A stretch of DNA of 33,885 nt from a virus. The notes beneath the pieces are model-generated. The model had not been told where the DNA came from, made no database searches, and worked only from the letters and a program-made list of their open reading frames with translations. Positions 28,737-33,885 of the stretch are shown here, piece by piece. Location: the IMG/VR virus record IMGVR_UViG_3300027733_000133, positions 1 through 33,885 of that record. One strand, given 5' to 3'. A program made the position numbers and the translations under genes. Every line of letters starts with the position of its first letter. Position 1 is the first letter of the stretch.

Positions 28737-29354
28737 TTACTCCGAGACTTTGCCGCCTTGCTTAATAAAACTAGCTCTCTCGGCTTGTGACATTGTGTCA
28801 AAGCCTGATCGACCTACTGTTTTCTGAGAGCCTGTACCACCGGCCCCACTCGCACCGCCTCCGCTGTTGGAAGGTGCTGAAATATAATGTTTACCGTCAT
28901 CACTGCCCGCCCATTCTGTGACGAACGCGCTTAAGTCCTTGTCGCCAATCATTGCTTTGCGACTATCACCATCAACAGTGATTTTAGCCTGTGTTGATAG
29001 CATTGCTTTTACAGCGGGTAAAAATGGAGCTGATACACCAGCCTTTACAAGAGCATCGGTTAAGCCATTATCAAGTAATAACTTAGATGTAAAGCCAGAC
29101 TCGGAGCTTAACTGGCCTTGTAATGTTTCCAGCACCTTTGCCGACTCTTTGCCAGCTTTGTTAGCCGCGCTTAAGTCTACAGTCAGTTTGTCTATCTGCG
29201 CTTCAAGATCAATCACCGTTTGTGGATCAATCTCTTGACCTTTCATAAGCTTCTTGTTCTTGTCTAGCAATTCCTGATTCTTTGTCTTAAGTCCGCTAAT
29301 TGCCGACTCAACTGCTGAATCAATAACTGCTTGTATTTCTGGTGTAATTTTCAT
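28737..29354 (-). CDS. Capsid scaffold protein
   Basis: A 205-aa protein, MKITPEIQAVIDSAVESAI, then a coiled coil (about 15-90, NQELLDKNKKLMKG and LEAQIDKLTVDLSA), a Gly/Ser-rich linker (about 165-180) and a short basic/helical C-terminus (MSQAERASFIKQGGK). This is the plan of internal scaffolds whose C-terminal end binds coat protein. Start ATG 29354 with AGGGGA upstream; the longer frame to 29381 lacks support. Confidence 0.8.
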   Translation of the reverse strand: MKITPEIQAVIDSAVESAISGLKTKNQELLDKNKKLMKGQEIDPQTVIDLEAQIDKLTVDLSAANKAGKESAKVLETLQGQLSSESGFTSKLLLDNGLTDALVKAGVSAPFLPAVKAMLSTQAKITVDGDSRKAMIGDKDLSAFVTEWAGSDDGKHYISAPSNSGGGASGAGGTGSQKTVGRSGFDTMSQAERASFIKQGGKVSE

Positions 29355-29415
29355 CTTGTCCCCTAAGGATTTGGAGGGCATAGCCCGATTAAAGATCGCC
29401 TAACGATTTTGACGT

Positions 29416-29442
29416 ACTATAACATGAAATATATTAAATCAA
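29416..29442 (-). promoter_or_regulatory. Candidate late promoter for scaffold/coat
   Basis: On the minus strand: TTGATT (plus 29437-29442), 15 bp, then an extended -10 TG-T-TATAGT (plus 29416-29424 reads ACTATAACA). The same 9-mer, TGTTATAGT, occurs upstream of the terminase genes at 33720-33728, and both are followed by a C/A-rich stretch containing CAAAA and CG. Confidence 0.5.
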
Positions 29443-30470
29443 CTCTCTTTTGCTTTTAATTCTGCAAGCGTGTACTTATGCCCTGAGCTGTCCACAAATT
29501 TATCCAGTGGCGTTCCTGCACGATATAGGTCAGCTCTGGCCTTGCCTAGCACCTCATCTTGAAATGCTACGGGCTGTTTTTTTAGCCATGTTTGATAGGT
29601 TTCTGTTTGGGCAACTTGCCCATTCATTGATGCTCTAGTTCTGCCATCAGGGTTTTTAATGCCCATACCTTCCCATGATTTTAGAACACTGACTGTAGAC
29701 GACCTGCAATTGATATGTGCAGGAGGATATAAAGCACTGTCAAGCGGATAGACTTTACCATCCCGCGCTTGGCATATTGAACTGGTTTTACCGTCTAATG
29801 TAGATACCCATTGCACACCGCTAAATATATCCGCATTAGCTTTGTAATATTCTTGGCTTGCCGTGTTGCTTGCATGTGACATTGCCGTGCTAACTATCGC
29901 CTGAGCCTGTCGTCTGTTTAAAGCTGTAACACCGTCGGTAAATTGGAGCGCCTTTGTTCCTGTGACTCGCTTAACAACATCGCTGTAAGACTGCCCTTCG
30001 ACTAAGCCAATTCTTACAGCGTCCTGTAATCTTGAAAAGCTATCGCTATCCAGTTTATCAATCCATTCTTTTATGAGCTTGCCTTGTAATGGCTTGGACT
30101 CTATGGCCGCAAAAAGCACAGCAGGCGCAACAGCGGTTAAGTCTAAAACTATAGGCGTTACGCTGTTAGTCGTCTTAATCTGCCATTCTTGCTCGTAAGC
30201 GCCCGCCTCGTTCATGTTAATAAACAACTCTTTACCAGCTAAGTTATAGCCCTCCGTCATTATTGCCCTGACTGATTGTAACCTTGCGTCAATCTGGGCA
30301 ATACTCATAGAGCTATCTAAATCTAATGAGCGGAGCTGTGCAACTAAATCCTTTTCAACTACCTTTAATAAGTCCATGACTTTTTTAGTAGTGGAAGAAT
30401 AATAACGCCTTAAATATATCTCGTGAGCTATGGTTTTATCCCTTAGCTGAGTGTTAGCTGTTTCTATCAC
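29439..30470 (-). CDS. MuF/SPP1 gp7-like minor head protein
   Basis: A 343-aa protein. The C-terminal MuF domain (about 195-285) shows RRQAQAIVSTAMSHASN, GVQWVSTLDGKTSSICQARD and PAHINCRSSTV, the Cys/His pattern of the family. These proteins enter the prohead with the portal and may be ejected with DNA. The start is GTG at 30470, overlapping the portal stop as GTGA. The C-terminal 60 residues are basic. Confidence 0.85.
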   Translation of the reverse strand: MIETANTQLRDKTIAHEIYLRRYYSSTTKKVMDLLKVVEKDLVAQLRSLDLDSSMSIAQIDARLQSVRAIMTEGYNLAGKELFINMNEAGAYEQEWQIKTTNSVTPIVLDLTAVAPAVLFAAIESKPLQGKLIKEWIDKLDSDSFSRLQDAVRIGLVEGQSYSDVVKRVTGTKALQFTDGVTALNRRQAQAIVSTAMSHASNTASQEYYKANADIFSGVQWVSTLDGKTSSICQARDGKVYPLDSALYPPAHINCRSSTVSVLKSWEGMGIKNPDGRTRASMNGQVAQTETYQTWLKKQPVAFQDEVLGKARADLYRAGTPLDKFVDSSGHKYTLAELKAKES

Positions 30471-31858
30471 GCTAACATCCCACCAGTGGCAGGGTTATTT
30501 TTAATCCTTTCTTGCTCATCGTCAAAACTAATATCCTGCGCAATAATGTCAGCAGACACAAGGTTTTCAAACAAAACATTCGCGGATATTGCCCCTGCTT
30601 GCCAACTCTTAACAAGCACATCTACATCCTGTGCCGTCATCGAATTAGGTATAAAGTCACGATTTAACTCGACGCTTACATCACCAGCAACGCCCGACCA
30701 ATCACGCAACAACTCAAGCACATGAGTTAATCCAATACTAATTGATTGAGCTATTGAAGCCAATACGCTGTTTTCACTTGATCTGTGTATTGATGCGGTT
30801 TGTGCTGCTTCGGCTGCTCGCTTTTCAGGTGCTAAAATCCTAGCCCCTAAGATAGCCATCATTGATTCCTTTGCGCGTAAAGCTTCGCGTAACTCTCCCA
30901 AGCCTTGGCCTGTAAACTCTAAGTAAAAAGCTTTTGATTGTGGATCTGGTAATAGCCAAGCCGTGCCGCTACCTATTCGAAGTTGTGCAGACTGGTCATC
31001 AGAATAGTATCCAGTAACAACAGGTGTTGGTAGTCCTGTAAAGTGTAAGCCATGTTCATAGTCTGCTGTAGTCCTGTAGTGGGATAAGTTAACGTCTATT
31101 AAATCTAACAATGGTGGCTTGTCTACGCAGGGGCTGTTATCTCTAACACCAAAGAACTCAAACGGTATTTTACTAAGCAGCTGCCCATTGATTTGAGGGT
31201 AAAGCTCATCAATTAAAACAAACTCGCCTTTTTTGTCTTTTCTAAATAACCTTTGGCGATACGCGCCCTCGGCTAAATCTAATACGCGCCATTGTGGTTC
31301 ACATTTCGATTCAAACTCGTCGCCCTCAATTTCATACTCTTCTTCAAGAACAACCAGCATTAAATGCTCGACGTTGTTTATGCGTCCGGTTTTCCAGTTT
31401 ATAATTGATTCAGCATCGTACATGGTGGCATAAGATCTTGCGCCTTGTGCCTGTGCTTGGGCTAATGTCACAGCATTGCCGATAGGCGGGTAATCAACTA
31501 AGACACCACAACGACCAAGCGTTATAACTTCTTCGGCTATCATTTCAGATAGTTGATGAAGCGACAATCCGCTCATGGTCACATCGGCTATGATGTCATC
31601 CATTGCGCCTGGAGCTGTAACCGCCTCTGGCTTCATAAACAGCATTCCCGTCAAGCCATCAATCGTTCTTGCTGTCGCGTTGTAATATAACGCCCGCTGT
31701 TTGTAAGCATAATATTCAGCGTCATTTTGACCGCTTAGGCGTGGAAGGTATTTAATACCATATTCGTGGATCTCGTCTTGCCCTTCTGCTGCGTGTTCGC
31801 ATCGTTCCCATTGCTCGTAATATTCGTGATACTCGCTGTGTTTTGTATCGACTGCCAT
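30467..31858 (-). CDS. Portal protein (DUF4055)
   Basis: A 463-aa protein of the DUF4055 portal-like family, with YGIKYLPRLSGQNDAEYYAY, RALYYNATARTIDGLTGMLF (about 55-75), a clip/stem region with LEFTGQGLGELREALRAKES (about 325-345), and a late AAEAAQTASIHRSSENSVL. Forms the dodecameric DNA channel at the capsid vertex. Placed between TerL and MuF genes with 2-nt spacing and 4-nt overlap. Confidence 0.85.
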   Translation of the reverse strand: MAVDTKHSEYHEYYEQWERCEHAAEGQDEIHEYGIKYLPRLSGQNDAEYYAYKQRALYYNATARTIDGLTGMLFMKPEAVTAPGAMDDIIADVTMSGLSLHQLSEMIAEEVITLGRCGVLVDYPPIGNAVTLAQAQAQGARSYATMYDAESIINWKTGRINNVEHLMLVVLEEEYEIEGDEFESKCEPQWRVLDLAEGAYRQRLFRKDKKGEFVLIDELYPQINGQLLSKIPFEFFGVRDNSPCVDKPPLLDLIDVNLSHYRTTADYEHGLHFTGLPTPVVTGYYSDDQSAQLRIGSGTAWLLPDPQSKAFYLEFTGQGLGELREALRAKESMMAILGARILAPEKRAAEAAQTASIHRSSENSVLASIAQSISIGLTHVLELLRDWSGVAGDVSVELNRDFIPNSMTAQDVDVLVKSWQAGAISANVLFENLVSADIIAQDISFDDEQERIKNNPATGGMLA

Positions 31859-31860
31859 AA

Positions 31861-33114
31861 TTAAATTCCTGTAATTGCTGCAAATGTGGGTCTATTATTA
31901 ACTATAGGATAGCGGTAAGCAACAAAATAACCTATTGCATCAACGACATGATCGAACCCAGCAGCTTTGTCAGGCTCGCCTGTTTTTGCGTAGCATTGTT
32001 TCTCTAGAGATTCGACCAGCATTGGACAATATTGCGAATTAACAAAGTATTTCCTAATGCTTAAGTTATGAATCATGGCGTTAACTGATAGCACTCTGTC
32101 TTTAATGAATGGATTGCGTGAATTAACCAATACTTGTAAGCCATACGACCTTAAGATGCTGTGGTCTGATTCACTAGCATTGTTTGACTTTCTAGCATTA
32201 CCACTTGCATCTGGATAGATTAATATTTTATGTGATGGATAGCGCTCTTTTAATAACCGCGCCATCGTTGGAGTATCAAACACGCCCGTGAACTCCATAA
32301 CTGCACAAGCTGTATCGCTGCGAACAACATGAACAACGGCAGACATGTTAGCAACGTTAAAATCCAAACCAACGTGTAGTACATCATCAGGCATAATTGT
32401 TTCAGTCGTTGCATTAAGCTTTCTATCAAACTCATGGTAGACGCTCCCAGCGTTAAGGTTTACAAAGTTGCCGTCAAGATATGCAGATAATTGTGCGCTT
32501 GAATAGGTTGCCTTTAATTGGTCAACATATCCAGCAGGAAGCCTTTTGTTTGAGCTTGTTGGAGCTTTGATTAGCTTATATCCTTTGCGCTTTTCTTTTC
32601 CCCATGTCTCATACATAAAACCAAATCCTTCAGGTGTTGACACTGCCGCAAGAGTGTTTTTTCTCCCGTCTGGTTTCTTTTGTCTACATCTTCCAAGCAT
32701 TTTAACCCATACTGTTCTTGCTTGGTCTATGCGTAGCGTATCAGCCTCATCTATCACCGCGTCAGCGACTTCAAACCCAACCAAACGCTCTGGGTTGTCA
32801 GCCGACCTAAATATTATCTGTGAACCGTTCTCTAGTTTGATGGTCGCATCACTTCGATTTAATTTATATTCTATCTTAAGTTTTTGCAGTATTTCTTCAA
32901 AGCGTGGAAACGCAATCAATCTAATTAAATCGTATGTCGGCTCAATAAAACCAAAATCCATTGTTGGATATTGTAACGCAAGTTTTATAATCCTTAATAC
33001 TGCTGCGTGACTTTTTCCCGCCCCATATCCTGCAACCATTGCTGGATGTGTTGATTTTGAATTAATGAACTTTTTTTGCGGAGTGCTTACTCTAATCTTC
33101 GTCGTCATCGTCAT
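31861..33114 (-). CDS. Terminase large subunit
   Basis: A 417-aa packaging motor. The N-terminal ATPase has Walker A GYGAGKSHA (about 29-37), Walker B AVIDEAD (about 117-123) and a coupling segment AAVSTPEGFG. The C-terminal RNase H-like nuclease has acidic residues in HVGLDFNVANMSAVV (about 247), YPDASGN (about 299) and DHVVDAIGYF (about 395). The sequence alone does not decide headful versus cohesive-end cutting. Overlaps TerS by 23 nt. Confidence 0.93.
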   Translation of the reverse strand: MTMTTKIRVSTPQKKFINSKSTHPAMVAGYGAGKSHAAVLRIIKLALQYPTMDFGFIEPTYDLIRLIAFPRFEEILQKLKIEYKLNRSDATIKLENGSQIIFRSADNPERLVGFEVADAVIDEADTLRIDQARTVWVKMLGRCRQKKPDGRKNTLAAVSTPEGFGFMYETWGKEKRKGYKLIKAPTSSNKRLPAGYVDQLKATYSSAQLSAYLDGNFVNLNAGSVYHEFDRKLNATTETIMPDDVLHVGLDFNVANMSAVVHVVRSDTACAVMEFTGVFDTPTMARLLKERYPSHKILIYPDASGNARKSNNASESDHSILRSYGLQVLVNSRNPFIKDRVLSVNAMIHNLSIRKYFVNSQYCPMLVESLEKQCYAKTGEPDKAAGFDHVVDAIGYFVAYRYPIVNNRPTFAAITGI

Positions 33115-33511
33115 CTAATCCGTCATCTTCAATAAACTCAAATTTCTTTATTGAGGCTGTTTTTATAGTTGCTTCAACACGATCTGTTGATACTCCTGCC
33201 GCTTTACCTCTGGCAATTTCAGCCGTAATAGCTGCGTTGATTTGATTGTTTTTAACGGCAAGGTTGCGCAACGTCATTAAGTCTTTTAAATGCGATTCAA
33301 GCGTAATGCCAACAGCTTCAATGATGGGTTTGCGTAACTCGTCAACCCTTGCTGAAATATTGCTGTCAGCCATAAGCCGTGAAGCATTAGCTTGTATCGT
33401 TTCAGGCTTAGTTGTTGGCTTTGTATCAAACGCCCCACGATAAGCATCAGCCTGTGTTTTGCCTTCTGCAACCAGTTGAGCAAAGCGTTCTTGTTTAGGT
33501 GTGAGAGCCAT
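33092..33511 (-). CDS. Terminase small subunit (Terminase_2-like)
   Basis: A 139-aa protein with the N-terminal HTH of the Terminase_2 family: LTPKQERFAQLVAEGKTQAD, AYRGAF and ANASRLMADSNISARVDELR. A central helical oligomerisation region and a very acidic tail (EDDGLDDDDDED) follow. ATG 33511 with AGGTG six bases upstream is preferred over the upstream codons. Recognises the packaging site; the terminal ACTCAGG repeats about 250 bp away are one candidate. Its start overlaps the methyltransferase-like remnant. Confidence 0.88.
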   Translation of the reverse strand: MALTPKQERFAQLVAEGKTQADAYRGAFDTKPTTKPETIQANASRLMADSNISARVDELRKPIIEAVGITLESHLKDLMTLRNLAVKNNQINAAITAEIARGKAAGVSTDRVEATIKTASIKKFEFIEDDGLDDDDDED

Positions 33512-33602
33512 AAGTTTCACCTGTTGAATCAAGTATTGCCTGTTTGCCCGTGAAGTCTTGCCAGCGTTTTACTAATACACACGCACTTTCTGTACGACAC
33601 AT
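33495..33602 (-). pseudogene. Remnant resembling a DNA methyltransferase C-terminus
   Basis: A 35-codon frame ending VKRWQDFTGKQAILDSTGET plus seven residues. The RW-(Q/E)-x-(F/Y)-TG-K-x-A-x-L-x-x-TG-x-T(F/Y) phrase is the usual C-terminal end of phage DNA methylases, which are commonly encoded immediately upstream of terminase small subunits. No catalytic DPPY-type motif or SAM loop is present, and the frame closes about 10 codons upstream of its ATG. It is probably the tail of a deleted gene, kept because it carries the TerS ribosome site. A second 35-codon frame with AAAGG upstream (ATG near 33636) starts before it in another frame. Confidence 0.55.
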
Positions 33603-33646
33603 AAATAGCAAAGTGAGTATGCTTACAATCTTTCATATTAACCTTT

Positions 33647-33675
33647 AAAAAAATGCCCTATTTATTTAACAGGGC
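33647..33675 (-). terminator. Leftward intrinsic terminator
   Basis: On the minus strand, GCCCTGTT pairs with AATAGGGC (8 bp with one G-U, 5-nt loop) and is followed by A and seven T residues. The only leftward genes that could feed it are those of the 233-2106 operon, reading through the joined ends. It therefore supports a circular or concatemeric arrangement, and insulates the terminase operon. Confidence 0.75.
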
Positions 33676-33719
33676 TTGAGTGGTTGGGTCGGAGAACCCC
33701 TTGCAAAATCGTTTTGGTG

Positions 33720-33728
33720 ACTATAACA
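33720..33728 (-). promoter_or_regulatory. Extended -10 promoter element TGTTATAGT
   Basis: Minus-strand TG-T-TATAGT, identical to that at 29416-29424. There is no good -35. The three phased ACTCAGGGMAG repeats lie about 55-90 bp upstream, where an activator could bind. Transcripts would have to pass the terminator at 33647-33675, so the element may serve an attenuated or antiterminated late message. Confidence 0.4.
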
Positions 33729-33763
33729 CTTTTTTAAAAAACCATAATAAAAACTACAATAAA

Positions 33764-33813
33764 ACTCAGGATAGGAAAAACTGCCCTGAGTCTTCCCTGA
33801 GTCTGCCCTGAGT
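33764..33813. repeat. ACTCAGG/CCTGAGT repeat cluster, right end
   Basis: One ACTCAGG (33764-33770), followed by three exact tandem-phased CCTGAGT (33785-33791, 33796-33802, 33807-33813). They form an 11-bp repeat CTKCCCTGAGT x3 at 33781-33813, putting the sites on one face of the helix. A truncated ACTCA ends the window (33881-33885). The sequence from 33603 to the end holds no gene larger than about 35 codons; besides this cluster it contains the terminator, promoter element and terminal repeat listed separately. Confidence 0.75.
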
Positions 33814-33835
33814 TTTCAGTAAATCCTCTTGTAAG

Positions 33836-33885
33836 TCTTTATATATAAAAGAAAAAAAAAAAAAATAATATATATATTGAACTCA
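33836..33885. repeat. Right copy of near-identical terminal direct repeat
   Basis: Matches 16-65 at 48 of 50 positions and in length. The flanking bases to the left are also similar (GTAAG versus ATAAA). See the left copy for interpretation. Confidence 0.8.

Noticed and set aside
1-33885. CRISPR array or insertion sequence
   Set aside because: No regularly spaced repeat-spacer pattern and no transposase-like gene or paired inverted ends were seen; the terminal 11-bp repeats have no spacers.

Overview
This window looks like the essentially complete genome (33.9 kb) of a tailed phage with a long non-contractile tail (siphovirus type) infecting a Gram-negative, probably beta- or gammaproteobacterial, host of moderately low GC. 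The Gram-negative call rests on a two-component spanin pair (an Rz-like gene with an embedded Rz1-like lipoprotein) and on the overall style of the lysis and terminase genes. The host genus cannot be read from the sequence. The two ends carry a 50-nt near-identical direct repeat (48/50), and the leftward early operon only meets its terminator if the ends are joined. The molecule is therefore best read as circular or terminally repetitive.

Layout. (i) Both ends hold about 515 bp of AT-rich, gene-poor DNA (if joined) with nine copies of the 7-mer ACTCAGG/CCTGAGT, some phased at 10-11 bp; this is a candidate replication origin, packaging site or operator. (ii) 233-2106, minus strand: a short replication operon of a Cro-like HTH protein, a stand-alone CHC2 zinc-finger primase fragment and a DUF3987 P-loop ATPase. 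(iii) 2241-7557, plus strand, from a good promoter: an RHH protein, a Sak4-like recombination ATPase, an SSB-like protein with an acidic tail ending in Phe, a Gp157-like protein, an SF2 helicase and a VRR-NUC nuclease. (iv) 7558-12297, plus strand: an accessory region of many small, translationally coupled genes. It holds a candidate structured RNA with its own terminator, duplicated scraps that look like the end of a tyrosine integrase, a secreted SleB-like hydrolase, a TraR/DksA-like zinc protein and a DUF3310 protein. (v) 12283-33602, minus strand: the late genes. In transcription order these are a methyltransferase-like tail remnant, TerS, TerL, a DUF4055 portal, a MuF-like head protein, scaffold, a P22-type coat protein, head-completion genes, tail tube, the G/GT chaperones (with a GGGAAAC frameshift site), a 1806-aa tape measure, tail-tip proteins, and a lysis cassette of holin, Rz/Rz1, a second holin-like protein and a GH24 endolysin.

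How it works together. Early genes are read outward from the 2107-2308 control region. The right arm supplies annealing/recombination and helicase/nuclease functions and the left arm supplies primase/ATPase functions; no DNA polymerase was recognised, so the phage probably uses the host's. Late genes run in one long leftward block, possibly from two extended -10 promoters that share the 9-mer TGTTATAGT. No intact integrase or CI-type repressor is visible, but integrase-like debris suggests a temperate ancestor.
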